NCBI GenBank assembly: GCA_963579025.1
Contig: CAUZFZ010000043.1
Location: 1-63,771, forward strand
Direction: 5' to 3'
DNA from: CAUZFZ01 sp963579025
GTDB lineage: Bacteria > Planctomycetota > Planctomycetia > Planctomycetales > Planctomycetaceae
DNA length: 63,771 nucleotides
The translations under genes and the position numbers were made by a program. Below are positions 1 through 9,174 of the stretch, in pieces. Below the pieces are notes generated by a model, which searched no databases, was not told the origin of the DNA, and saw only the letters and a program-made list of their open reading frames with translations. The stretch's first letter is position 1. The number at the start of each line of letters is the position of its first letter.

Positions 1-1
1 G

Positions 2-180
2 TTCGACGCGCCAGCCATCAGGGACATCCCGCTGAACTTCGAGTGCCGGGACGAAATCGTCCCCCTTCTCGCCGCACTGCAGCATGTCTATTCGCAGCCG
101 GGACTCCGGGTGCAAATCCTCGACCTGATTGAGGCCGACGTCAATCAACACACCCGCTCGGATGTCGGCCGCGGGCCGCG
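2..180 (+). pseudogene. N-terminal fragment of an ISNCY-like transposase
   Basis: An open frame enters from the left edge and reads FDAPAIRDIPLNFECRDE, then IVPLLAALQHVYSQP and LDLIEADVNQHTRSDVGRG. This pattern (a preamble ending in DIPL, then a predicted helix with LQHVYSQP, then a DVN...DVGR segment) matches my memory of the N-terminus of ISNCY-family transposases. After DVGRG the expected continuation is not in the same frame; a neighbouring frame gives GRDHW, so a frameshift or break lies near position 165. The sequence then runs directly into the kinase remnant on the other strand. It is a non-functional piece, and its start lies outside the window. The family call is from memory and has moderate confidence. 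Confidence 0.45.
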
Positions 181-181
181 A

Positions 182-958
182 TCACTGGTTGCGACTCATG
201 CGGAGGTGCTGTGCCCTCCGAGGGCTCAGGAATGGCCGGGAGTGGCCTCGGCAGCAGCGGCCACTCCCGGGCTCGATGTCTGCGGATTCGCGGTCATCCA
301 GGCGGTCGATCAGTTGGATCGCCGACTGATACCGATCTTCAGGTTTCTTCGCCATCGCCTGCAGGCAGACGGCTTCCAGTTCCGGATCGAGGTCCGCGCG
401 CAACGTGGAAGGACTTTCGACGTCGCGGTCGACGATCTCGGCGAAGATGCGCGTGACGGGTCCGGTGAAGGGCAGCTTGCCGGTCAGTAGTTGGTACAGC
501 ACGACTCCCAGACTGTAGACATCGCTGCGGGCATCGGCAGCCGCGGCTCCACCTTCCGCCACCTCTGGAGCCATGTCGGCCGGTGTGCCCAGCAGCGATC
601 CGGTCCGCGTGAGCTGCGCGTCTTATTCGAAGGCGGCCAGACCAAAATCCAGCAGCAGCGGCTCGCCACTGGTCCGCATCATGGCCAGATCCGGTCGAGG
701 ATATTGCCGCCAGGCTTCTTCGAGCGCTTCGACAGCTTCGGACAGAACAGGCCAAACACCGCTATCCGCTTCGCGGCCGGCGACGTGTTCGACGACGCGC
801 TGCACGGTGCGGCGCGTGCAGCCGACTCGTTCGGCGATCTGCGTTCTCGGGAGGTCGTCGGCTACGAGCTACAGAATCCACGTGTCGCGTTCACTGAGCC
901 CTTCAAGAACGTGGGTCAGCAGGGTGTTGCGCGTTTCTCGGATTGAATCCTGTCGCAC
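182..958 (-). pseudogene. Decayed HTH / Ser-Thr protein kinase gene
   Basis: One minus-strand frame can be followed from a GTG at 958 to a stop at 182, interrupted by TAG at 869-871 and TAA at 623-625. The first part resembles region 4 of an ECF sigma factor (LSERDTWIL, then DDLPRTQIAERVGCTRRTV). It is followed by the N-terminal preamble common in planctomycete kinases (WPVLSEAVEALEEAWRQYPR). The text then jumps directly to EPLLLDFGLA (kinase subdomain VII), GTPADMAPEV (subdomain VIII) and SDVYSLGVVLYQLLTGKLPF (subdomain IX). The glycine loop, catalytic Lys and HRD loop are absent, which implies an internal deletion of the N-lobe. The C-terminus is also cut short next to the transposase fragment. 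I read it as a dead gene. Two in-frame sequencing errors could explain the stops but not the missing lobe. Confidence 0.8.
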
Positions 959-991
959 TCATGCTGAATCACGTCTCAACAGGAGGAGCAG

Positions 992-2641
992 TTAAACGGA
1001 AATATGAAACCACACGATCGCTCCGATGGCGATCAGCAGCATGGCGTTCATCAGAAGTAACACGTCGCGCAACGACTGAAAGCGATTGTCCCGCTGGCGG
1101 ACTTCGGATTGCCAGTCGAGTTCGTTGAGTAACTCCATCTGGCGGGCAAACACGCTGGGGACGAAGACCTGTTGATCATCACGCTCTCCCGTGGCCACGA
1201 AGTAGCAGCCACCGAACAGCAGCGCGCGTTCAGACAGATTCTCACGAGCGTATCCATTCACCAGGACGCGCTGTAGCCGTTCCGTCACGTGGCTGCGGAT
1301 CAGACACAGCAGTGAGTACAGCTTGGGATTTCCGTGATGTTTCAACTCACGATCCTCCCGGAACAGCGTGTAAACCCAGTCCTCGAACTGGCCACAGGCA
1401 TGCTGGGCCAGTGCAGCGAGCTGGTCGGGCACTGGCCGGCTCCAGACGTCGAATCCACGCCCGAACCGATTCTCTGTCGCGCGTTCCCGTCCGACTCGCC
1501 GAACCAGTTCGCGGAATCCCGTGTAAACCTCCATGCCGCTCACGACGCACAGCACCGGGCAGCGAATTGGTAGATGCCGCGCCAGCGTTTCGGTGTCAGC
1601 ACGGAGCGATTTCTGGAGCTGCTCGGCCTGGTCCTCGCTGTGGACGATCAGTTCGAATGGTAAGGATGACAGGATCCCGTTAAGCGGACAGTACGGCTGC
1701 CGCCCCTCGCGAAGCAGACGGCAGAGACAGGCCAGTCTCTCGGTGGCTTCATTCTCCTGTGTGCTGCTCAGCCGTACGACAGAGGTTCGCGGCCGAGTGA
1801 GGGAACCGGGTGTTCCGGACGGCGTAACGGCGCCCAGCGCGTCCATCGTGCCTCCGTAATTCGGAGTCGCCAAAGGAGCCTCGTCCACCGAATCATCCAG
1901 CCCGGCGGCGGCCTGCACGATTCCATCTGATCCAGCAAACGCGCCGCGGGCCAGCGCACCAAGTGACGTTCCCTGACTGGCGTCGAGCGACTGCGCGAAG
2001 ATGTCCTGCCCAGATTCGGCCGATGTGTTGACCGGATGAGCCCCGCACCTCGACAAAGTTGCCACACGACTCGTTCCGGGGCACACAACAAACGCCGCCA
2101 CAGTCCCGTCGGTATCGCGGCTCGCATACCAGTGCAGCGCTGCCGGACCTTCGGGAATGCCGTTAATAAAAAACTCCTGGTGTGACGCCTGCATCAAAGT
2201 CCTGGCCTGTTTCTCATCCTGCGGTCCAATGACCAGGAACAGCGGCATGCTGGTCAGTTCATAACCGTGTTGCCGCAAGGCTTTGACACCGGCGTGCCAG
2301 GCATCATCCACGTCTGGAAAACGTGAGGAGTCGCCTTCCATCCACAGTCGGACGATCCAGTAGCAGACAAGCGGAATCACCAGTAGCAGCGTGGCAAGCC
2401 CGATCGCGTCGGACTTCGGCTCCACCCAGCTTTTCCAATGAGCTGCCTGCTCGTCCGACATCGTGAAGTAGCACAGCGTTGTTGTAATTGTCAGTAGAAA
2501 CAGAAACGTAAACGCGGCGACACGCATCGGCAGCGACATTCGCAGCCTGCGCTGGGGAGACGACAGCAATGCCAACGGCGACCAGAAGATCGCACGAATG
2601 GGAAAGGCCAGCCAGGACAGGGGCGCGCGCAGCCAGTTCAT
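992..2641 (-). CDS. TssM/IcmF-like membrane protein, C-terminally short
   Basis: The protein has 549 residues. Two N-terminal membrane helices (about 39-60 and 79-101) are followed by a cytoplasmic domain and a third membrane helix at the extreme C-terminus (about 528-545). This is the layout of the first half of TssM/IcmF of type VI secretion. Where TssM has its P-loop this protein has FLVIGPQDEKQART: the beta-strand and GP are kept but the GxGKT core is gone. The roughly 600-residue periplasmic part of classical TssM is missing. The start was chosen at 2641 because its ATG overlaps the stop of the upstream DotU-like gene by 4 bases (ATGA), implying translational coupling. The longer frame to 2848 would run through that gene. 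Family membership is inferred from topology and partner; biochemical function is unknown. Confidence 0.65.
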   Translation of the reverse strand: MNWLRAPLSWLAFPIRAIFWSPLALLSSPQRRLRMSLPMRVAAFTFLFLLTITTTLCYFTMSDEQAAHWKSWVEPKSDAIGLATLLLVIPLVCYWIVRLWMEGDSSRFPDVDDAWHAGVKALRQHGYELTSMPLFLVIGPQDEKQARTLMQASHQEFFINGIPEGPAALHWYASRDTDGTVAAFVVCPGTSRVATLSRCGAHPVNTSAESGQDIFAQSLDASQGTSLGALARGAFAGSDGIVQAAAGLDDSVDEAPLATPNYGGTMDALGAVTPSGTPGSLTRPRTSVVRLSSTQENEATERLACLCRLLREGRQPYCPLNGILSSLPFELIVHSEDQAEQLQKSLRADTETLARHLPIRCPVLCVVSGMEVYTGFRELVRRVGRERATENRFGRGFDVWSRPVPDQLAALAQHACGQFEDWVYTLFREDRELKHHGNPKLYSLLCLIRSHVTERLQRVLVNGYARENLSERALLFGGCYFVATGERDDQQVFVPSVFARQMELLNELDWQSEVRQRDNRFQSLRDVLLLMNAMLLIAIGAIVWFHISV

Positions 2642-3300
2642 ACGACACCGGCCCCTTTCAGTATGCCGGGCAACAATCGCCAGCCGATGATGGCTGTTGT
2701 TGACGCCAGCACGACAAACCACAGCAGCGCGCCCAGCAGCTCGCATCGGCCACGTAACGGCGGAGCACCCAGGCCTTCGAATGGTTCTTTGGCCAGCGCG
2801 GGCCGGCCCTGCCCAGGCTGTATGGACTTTGCAGTACGCCGCGCCCATTCACCGGTTGACGGGGGCAGTTTCATGGAGCGGCAAACTTCTTTTGTCGGAT
2901 TGTCCGAATAGAACCCCTGGAATCCAAGCACTACTGCGAGGTAGTAGACTTCCAGCGCGTCCCGACTGCCGCGGTCGGCTGCTTTTCCGGCGAGATCGAA
3001 GAACTGTCGGCTCGCGTTTCGTTGGCCAGACACACGCGTCTCAAGGCAGTTGTCCTTCCACCACTCACGGCCATGCCATGGAGCGTCCAGCATGACCTCA
3101 TCGATCCAGGCCACGAGTGCGTATCTGGCCAGTCGGCCGTCCGGTGTATCGCCCAGCGCGCCCTCAGCCCGTTCCAGAGCAGTTAAGAGCCGATCCTGTT
3201 CCTGCTTCGCGTCTGGCTCGTCGCCTTCCTCGATTTGCGCCAGAAGGCCCAGCACGTACTCGAACACTGGATCGATCGCCGCGGCAAAGTGAGGAGTCAT
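2638..3300 (-). CDS. DotU/TssL-family (IcmH-like) membrane protein
   Basis: The protein has 220 residues and starts at MTPHFAAAIDPVFEYVLGLL. The body is all-helical with the typical DotU features: a short acidic loop, then RYALVAWIDEVML, then WW, then a helix with EVYYLAVVLGFQGFY (the GFxGxY motif of the family), and one C-terminal membrane anchor (about 200-216). In T6SS and T4bSS the protein pairs with TssM/IcmF in the inner membrane. Here it overlaps the TssM-like gene by 4 bases, which supports the pairing. The ATG at 3300 was preferred over the frame start at 3384 because the homology begins there. No sheath, baseplate or spike genes are nearby. Confidence 0.8.
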   Translation of the reverse strand: MTPHFAAAIDPVFEYVLGLLAQIEEGDEPDAKQEQDRLLTALERAEGALGDTPDGRLARYALVAWIDEVMLDAPWHGREWWKDNCLETRVSGQRNASRQFFDLAGKAADRGSRDALEVYYLAVVLGFQGFYSDNPTKEVCRSMKLPPSTGEWARRTAKSIQPGQGRPALAKEPFEGLGAPPLRGRCELLGALLWFVVLASTTAIIGWRLLPGILKGAGVV

Positions 3301-3553
3301 GCGACAGATGTCCCCTGATGTGCATTCCGGGTTGCGAGTGTATTCAGATGCAATAGACGTGCGAACATACGCCATCTGTGCCACAATCTCAACGACCGCT
3401 ATTGGCCGGATTCCCCGCTAAGTAATGCGTTCAAGACAGGTTCCCGTTCTGCCACATCAGGCGAGCGGTGGGCGTCGTCGGCACAACGTGCGTGCTGTTC
3501 GGCCAGCGTCGGTCGGTACTTGCGAAGCACGCGGTGGTGGAGGTGAAGCAGGT

Positions 3554-6500
3554 ATGCCGCAAAGTCAGGTCCGGCAGAAGTGGAATGATGAGACGGATTC
3601 GGCTGCGCCGAACTCGCCAGCTTCGCGCAGGGTTCGACGCATCTTCGCTGTTCTGCTTCTGGGAGCTCTTTGTCCCGCCTTGTTTCAGTACCTGAACCCT
3701 GTTCCGTTGCCGGCGACACGGTTCGCAACAATTCGCGTGGCTGACTACCGCCCGCTGACCATTTCTCCTGTGCCGTTTCTGCGACCCGATCTGGAATCGT
3801 TGCGCCAGAATCTTAAAGCAATGCCAAACGGGCTGTTCACGGTGGCACCGCCGGCCGAACTTGAGCGCGACGACCAGCTCGACCAGCTCGACCAGATTCG
3901 ATCCAGCCTTGCCAGCGTGGTCCAGAGAGACAACGACCGTCTCATTGTCTACGTCAAAGCACACGGCGTTTCCGAACTCGATGAGACCGGTCAGATCCGT
4001 GCACGATTGTTGTGCGGAGAATCGTACCATCCCGATCTTCGCTCCGGCCGGGTGGACATCAGCGAAGTTCTGTCGGCCGTGAGTGCGATCCGCTCGCCAC
4101 TCAAGCTGGTGATTCTGGATTGCAATCACATCGCGTCCGACGTTCGCCTGGGCATGGCGGCAAACGAGTTTCCGCGTCTGACCGGTGAACTGCTCGCGGA
4201 CCTGCAGGATCAGCAACTGTGGGTCCTGCTGGCCGGAGGCACTCTGCAGGTCTCGACGTCAGACGTGAGCAGGCAGCGTACACCGTTTGCACAGAGTGTA
4301 TCGCAGGCGTTATCTGGCGAGGCTGACCGAAAATCGAATGGAGGCAACGGCAATCGTCAGCTCGAACTGCGTGAGTTCTACAGCTATGTGTTGAACAACG
4401 GCGGAAGCGAACGGCATGTACCAATTCTATTGCGTGGCGGACACAACGAGCTGATCACTCCAGACAGCATTTCACCTGGCGACGTTCTGGTGTCGCAAGT
4501 GTCTCCTTCCCGGCAACCGGTCCGGTCGAATCCCGAAGTACCGGATGATTCCGATCACGTGGCCGACGTCGCCGCAGCGGACATCTCAACCGGAGACCTG
4601 CTCCTGGATCGAGCGTGGCTGGCCCAGCGACAATTGTTTCACAGCGAGGCACTAAGTGCGTCCGGGGACGAAAGCCGTCTGTCGCCAATTGCACTCATAC
4701 CCCAGCGCCTGCGACTGCTTGAGGAGCGTCTGGTGGCGTTTGACGTGCGTCGTCGAGTCGGAGGATCGTCCGGCACTGGTTCCAGTGGTCTACGAGAACT
4801 CGCCGATTCGCTTGAAGAGTTTGCCCAGGCCGATCAGCCCGGCACCACGTCCGACGCGATGACCGACTACATCGCACACGTTCGCGAAGCATGGCGGCGG
4901 ACACAGGGAATTGAGGCGAAGCAGCAAACGCTGCGACAGGCGATTCGGGGCTGGGACGTGTTCCTCACGACGTTGTACCGGTTACCGACCTGCGTTGCGT
5001 GGCACGATCGAGCGAGTGTGAACTCCCGGGAAAAACATCCGGGCTTCGACATGATCGAAACGCTCATTCGCAACATTCTGGTACTGAAGACCGAACTGCT
5101 CAGGCTGGACCCCAGCGACATGCGGGACACGGACCTGCAAGACATGACTGTCGCGAGCCATCGCGTACTGAAGGCTCGGTACATTGTCGAAGTTCAGGTA
5201 TCGGAGTCGCTTCGCTCGGCAGAATCACCCGAAGTTGAGGCGGCGCTGGCTACTTCCATCCCTGAGATCCGCGAGCGTGCCGCGGCGGTCGCTCGCCTGG
5301 CAAAGTTGTCAGGCGCTGTGTCGTCACCAGACTCCGATGTGGAGCAGCGACTTTCCGAAACGCTACTGGACGGGTCCGCCTGGCAGCGAAATCGCGCACT
5401 CGAACGACTCAAGCTGCATGCACTGCTACTGAGTCTTGTCGGCAATGAGAGTGGACCGTTGAAACCGGTAATTGACTCGGATCAACTGCAGGCGTTGCTG
5501 ACACAGCCATTGTCCGAAGCCGCTGCCGACGCTTATCGGCAGTTGCGTGACATGGGCAGGATCGTGCGGGATGCTTATCACGCTGTGCCGGATCAACTGG
5601 CACGCACCGAATCAATCGCGTTACTAAATCCCGCGGAGCCTCCGGTCGGATCCGAGGTCGAAGCACAACGCAACCGAGCCAAAGATCTCGAAGCCGAAGC
5701 CGATCTGGTGGAAAAGGAAGGTAATCACCTGCGCGCGCGGCGGCTGTACCTGGATGCGGCCGACGTGTGGCGCGGGGCAGGTTTGATCGATCCGGCGGCG
5801 GCGGCTCTCGACAAAGCTGAGCAGCAACAGAATCAGCTCCCGGAGATCTGGCGAGCGAAACTTGCCGATCAGTTTGCGAGCATCGAAAAGACCCTTGCAA
5901 GTGTTCGGGAGGACCTGGCCAGTGATCGCGAGGAGGCCGAGTCACAGCGGGCAGCACTAAGGGCCCTGTGCGACACTCCCGCGGGCCAGACCGATCGATT
6001 TGCACTAGCCGCACTGACGCTGGCGTCCAGCATCGACCAGCGAACTTCGACTGATCCCGCACTGGCGCCACTTCATTCGCCTCTCCGACTGCCGCACTTT
6101 CGCATCCCAACGAGGATCCAGATTGCGGCTCAGCCCGCCGCTGTTCCACTCGTTCTGAATCAATCAGTTCCCGTCAGGTTTGTCCTGACACGCACCGGGG
6201 ATGAGGAACCGCAGTCCGCGACGCGTGTGTTGTTTCAGTTTTCGAATTCCGCTCAGGACGTCGAGGTGCGTCTGGATGCCACGTCGGGCGAGCCGCACTT
6301 GTTGAAAAGCAGCGAATCGGTCGATGTCACGTTTGATAACAATGACCAGGCAACGATCACGCTGCTGCTGACGGCGACTGAGTTTGCCAGTCCGTCAGAT
6401 TCAACACGGCAGACCGTTCGCATTCGCGCAGAGGTCGAAAACTCGACAGAACGCTCGTTTGCCATATGCGATGGCCGGCTGCCGGCAAGTGATATGGTGG

Positions 6501-8518
6501 CGTTGAGTGTTAACACGGTCGACGCGCTGCCACCGGGAGTCCAGTCGGGCACTCATACGCTGCGACTATTCCCGAATCGGACGACGCATTACAGGTTGTC
6601 ACTGGTCAATCAAACGTTGCAGAAGCGCTACGTGCGCGTGCGTCTGTTCAAGGCCACTCGTCCCCAGACGGCCGATTGGGCACCGGGACTTCTCTACTCC
6701 GATGATCCCTTCCTGAATCCAAATCCTGAACTCTTCGACGGTTTGCTCGCTGGCCTGGAACGCAGTCGTCAGGTTCAACAGGCACTTGCTGAGTCGTCGG
6801 AGCTTGAACTTCCCAGCAACGGTCAACCGGTGCCCATTGCGTTCAAAGACGTCTCACCTGACGCCGACGTGCCATCCACACCGATCGTCATACCAGTAGC
6901 CAATGTGACCGACGGCCTGATCGCTCTCGTCACCAATCTGCGGCGTGAAGGCGACACGTTTGTTGAGACTGACCAGGAATGGTTGCACTGGGTCGAACTT
7001 GACCCCATCCATCCACGCCAAATCTTCAACTGCACGGCCGAGTGGTCTGCGGTGCGCGGTGTTGTAACCGTGCAGTTGACCCCGAAACTGCATCTGCCTC
7101 CGGGAGCCGAACAGAAACCGCCAGCGATGCGTTGCACGCTGGTCACAGAGGACAACACAGCCCCACTGGCCATCTCTCGAGAGTACGGTCTGGCTCCGGC
7201 GTTTCGCTTCGAGAACCTGCCGCCCACCACAATGCCCCGTCGAATTCTGCTCGATATCGACGGATACCCACGCGCGTTTGTGTTGAGCCTCGAATGCCCC
7301 GAGTCCGTCAACCGTCAGGCAACCATGTTGGCGAATCGAACTCATGTGCAATTTCAGTCTGTTCGGGCTGCCGACGGAGGCCAGGTGTTCTCTCGGGTAA
7401 GCCAACCTGCTGACGGTTTCCGAATCGTTGAAAGAGAACTATCACCGGATCACGTGCCGTCGCCTCTGATGAAACGACCGGTCTTTAAGGGACGCGCCGC
7501 TGACGATTCGACGCCGAGACTCAGCACCGTGCTGTCTGTCGATGTTCCAGATACGTTTGCGGGTCGAGGCCAGACGCGGGATGCCATCATCGTCTCCATT
7601 GATGGAGAGACGGCTTCCACTTTCCATCGTGAACGCGGCACGCGAATCACGCTGGAGAACGCTTCGCCCCAAGGCGTGCTCGCGATGCACGCGAAGGTGT
7701 CAGATCACGTGATTTCGTTCCGACCCAATCGTTCGAATGGTGAAATTGCACTCGAAGCCATTGTCCAGTCCAACCTCACATCGGAAGGCCAGACACGTGA
7801 CACCATGATCGTGTTATTAGATGACACGCCACCCAGAATCGAGATTGAGATTGGAGAGCCCAGCGTTACCGTTGGAGCACCAGTCATAGCAACGGTCACG
7901 GCGACTCTCGAGAAGAACGATGCGCCACTTAAGTTTGTGGAATTTGGAATTGACACCAATGGCAACGGAAAGCTCGACCCGAGCGAATCGTTCGAACGTC
8001 GGGTCGAATCGCCCGGTCAACTGAAATACACAGTTTCGACGCAGAATATGAACCCCGGCAGTTACACGATTCTGGTGCGTGCCACAGACACCGTGGGGCA
8101 AGCGTCCGTCACTGCACAGGCCAGCGTTCGTCTCATTCCCGCTGTCGCCGTGAAGAAAAAGACCGTCCCAATCCCACCAGCTCGACCGGCACCGGTTCCA
8201 GTCGAACCTGTTCGACCAGTGGTGCCCGCTCCGGCACCAGTCGTGGCTCCAACAGTCGTGGCTCCAACAGTCGGAATCGTCCGTATTCAGTTCACCCATA
8301 ACAAGCGCAAGCTATCGAGAGTGGTCAAGCTCACAGCCACTCTGAATGGCAACTCACGCGACGCGAAGACCGGTAGTGTCGAATTCGTCGGCGTACCGTT
8401 GGACAGGAATTTCAGATTGCGTCTATGTGGACTCATCCAGTCCGACATCGTCGAGCAGACGTTCACAGTACGGGCACAGCCGGCCAGCAAGGCGACGACA
8501 ATCTCGCTTGATTTTTAG
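3554..8518 (+). CDS. Giant membrane-anchored caspase-like domain protein
   Basis: The protein has 1654 residues. A membrane helix (about 28-48) follows a short cytoplasmic tail. Residues about 60-260 resemble a caspase/peptidase C14 fold: a strand plus histidine in RLIVYVKAHGVSE (His137) and a strand plus cysteine in LKLVILDCNHIA (Asp189-Cys190). These are the spacing and context of the caspase His-Cys dyad. A long helical region with coiled-coil character follows (about 640-830), then beta-rich Ig-like segments including DTNGNGKLDPSESF, a loop resembling an EF-hand/dockerin calcium site. After a Pro/Val linker there is a final beta domain. The start at 3554 is preceded by AGGTG about 10 bases upstream. 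The gene diverges from the DotU/TssM-like pair, sharing a 253-bp promoter region. Protease activity is inferred only from the dyad. Confidence 0.6.
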   Translation: MPQSQVRQKWNDETDSAAPNSPASRRVRRIFAVLLLGALCPALFQYLNPVPLPATRFATIRVADYRPLTISPVPFLRPDLESLRQNLKAMPNGLFTVAPPAELERDDQLDQLDQIRSSLASVVQRDNDRLIVYVKAHGVSELDETGQIRARLLCGESYHPDLRSGRVDISEVLSAVSAIRSPLKLVILDCNHIASDVRLGMAANEFPRLTGELLADLQDQQLWVLLAGGTLQVSTSDVSRQRTPFAQSVSQALSGEADRKSNGGNGNRQLELREFYSYVLNNGGSERHVPILLRGGHNELITPDSISPGDVLVSQVSPSRQPVRSNPEVPDDSDHVADVAAADISTGDLLLDRAWLAQRQLFHSEALSASGDESRLSPIALIPQRLRLLEERLVAFDVRRRVGGSSGTGSSGLRELADSLEEFAQADQPGTTSDAMTDYIAHVREAWRRTQGIEAKQQTLRQAIRGWDVFLTTLYRLPTCVAWHDRASVNSREKHPGFDMIETLIRNILVLKTELLRLDPSDMRDTDLQDMTVASHRVLKARYIVEVQVSESLRSAESPEVEAALATSIPEIRERAAAVARLAKLSGAVSSPDSDVEQRLSETLLDGSAWQRNRALERLKLHALLLSLVGNESGPLKPVIDSDQLQALLTQPLSEAAADAYRQLRDMGRIVRDAYHAVPDQLARTESIALLNPAEPPVGSEVEAQRNRAKDLEAEADLVEKEGNHLRARRLYLDAADVWRGAGLIDPAAAALDKAEQQQNQLPEIWRAKLADQFASIEKTLASVREDLASDREEAESQRAALRALCDTPAGQTDRFALAALTLASSIDQRTSTDPALAPLHSPLRLPHFRIPTRIQIAAQPAAVPLVLNQSVPVRFVLTRTGDEEPQSATRVLFQFSNSAQDVEVRLDATSGEPHLLKSSESVDVTFDNNDQATITLLLTATEFASPSDSTRQTVRIRAEVENSTERSFAICDGRLPASDMVALSVNTVDALPPGVQSGTHTLRLFPNRTTHYRLSLVNQTLQKRYVRVRLFKATRPQTADWAPGLLYSDDPFLNPNPELFDGLLAGLERSRQVQQALAESSELELPSNGQPVPIAFKDVSPDADVPSTPIVIPVANVTDGLIALVTNLRREGDTFVETDQEWLHWVELDPIHPRQIFNCTAEWSAVRGVVTVQLTPKLHLPPGAEQKPPAMRCTLVTEDNTAPLAISREYGLAPAFRFENLPPTTMPRRILLDIDGYPRAFVLSLECPESVNRQATMLANRTHVQFQSVRAADGGQVFSRVSQPADGFRIVERELSPDHVPSPLMKRPVFKGRAADDSTPRLSTVLSVDVPDTFAGRGQTRDAIIVSIDGETASTFHRERGTRITLENASPQGVLAMHAKVSDHVISFRPNRSNGEIALEAIVQSNLTSEGQTRDTMIVLLDDTPPRIEIEIGEPSVTVGAPVIATVTATLEKNDAPLKFVEFGIDTNGNGKLDPSESFERRVESPGQLKYTVSTQNMNPGSYTILVRATDTVGQASVTAQASVRLIPAVAVKKKTVPIPPARPAPVPVEPVRPVVPAPAPVVAPTVVAPTVGIVRIQFTHNKRKLSRVVKLTATLNGNSRDAKTGSVEFVGVPLDRNFRLRLCGLIQSDIVEQTFTVRAQPASKATTISLDF

Positions 8519-8624
8519 GACGCCATGCCTGGAGTGGACCGGCAGCACGTATTGTGAGCGAATGAAAGTCTCGACACGGTTTCTTTGGCTTTTGCTCTCT
8601 GATACCTTCCCGCCGCTGACGTAA

Positions 8625-8697
8625 GCCCCTATAGCTCAGTTGGCAGAGCATCGGATTCTTAATCCGCAGGTCGTAGGTTCAAATCCTACTGGGGGCA
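8625..8697 (+). tRNA. tRNA-Lys, anticodon CTT
   Basis: The 73 bases fold into a complete cloverleaf. The acceptor stem is GCCCCTA with TGGGGGC, the D stem is GCTC with GAGC, and the T stem is GTAGG with CCTAC around TTCAAAT. The anticodon stem has a mismatch at its first pair (T-C) and four good pairs below it. The loop TTCTTAA gives anticodon CTT at 8658-8660, which reads the lysine codon AAG. The discriminator base is A and CCA is not encoded. It is a single tRNA with no neighbouring tRNA genes. Confidence 0.96.
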
Positions 8698-8820
8698 TTC
8701 CTTTGAGGACAACGACTTAGGACGAGTTTTCTTGAACCGGAAAGTCCTCGGGTACAGACAAAAATGCTGCGTGCGCCAACACGGGCCGGCAAGCCTTTCA
8801 GCCTGTTCTTTTCCTTGGGC

Positions 8821-9174
8821 TCATCTTGAGGAAAGACCCAACGGGCGTGTGATCACCTGCGGGATGTCGAGTGATCTGTCTCCGGTGGCCGAACCGAGAG
8901 GCCAGTACGTCTCGAATTCATTCAGGTCACCGGCTTGAAACCGGTCGATTACGACATCTGGAGTCGCCTGGGCGAAGAGTGAAACCACCGTCGAAAGTGT
9001 GTCCATCAAATCACGGCCATGAAGGTCCGTCTCTGGTGGATGCTCTCGTGCGGTCAGAAACGCATCGAAGCCAGCTTCCCCGGCCTCGACGAGTGACTGA
9101 ATGGCAGCAAGTCCCTGAGCTTGATAGTCGCCATGCTAATAGATGGCCTGAATGGTTTCAGCAAAGTCAGGCAT
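8821..9174 (-). pseudogene. Hypothetical gene interrupted by an early stop
   Basis: From an ATG at 9174 the frame reads MPDFAETIQAIY, then TAG, then continues in the same frame as HGDYQAQGLAAIQSLVEAGE, the segment FDAFLTAREHPPETDLHGRD, and LNEFETYWPLGSATGDRS. The continuity of plausible protein on both sides of the TAG indicates a single gene broken at codon 13. The last residues after GDRSLD look unrelated, so the 3' end is probably also lost. Helical repeats are plausible but I do not recognise the family. The ATG overlaps the end of the upstream gene, so the two were once a co-transcribed pair. Confidence 0.5.

Noticed and set aside
110..490. Plus-strand frame of 126 codons at the left edge
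   Set aside because: Only its first part (to about 180) looks like protein (the transposase fragment); the rest is antisense to the kinase remnant.
8230..8275. Tandem repeat in the Pro/Val linker of the caspase-like protein as a repeat element or CRISPR-like array
   Set aside because: It is a coding duplication of an 18-base unit (VVAPT), only about two copies.
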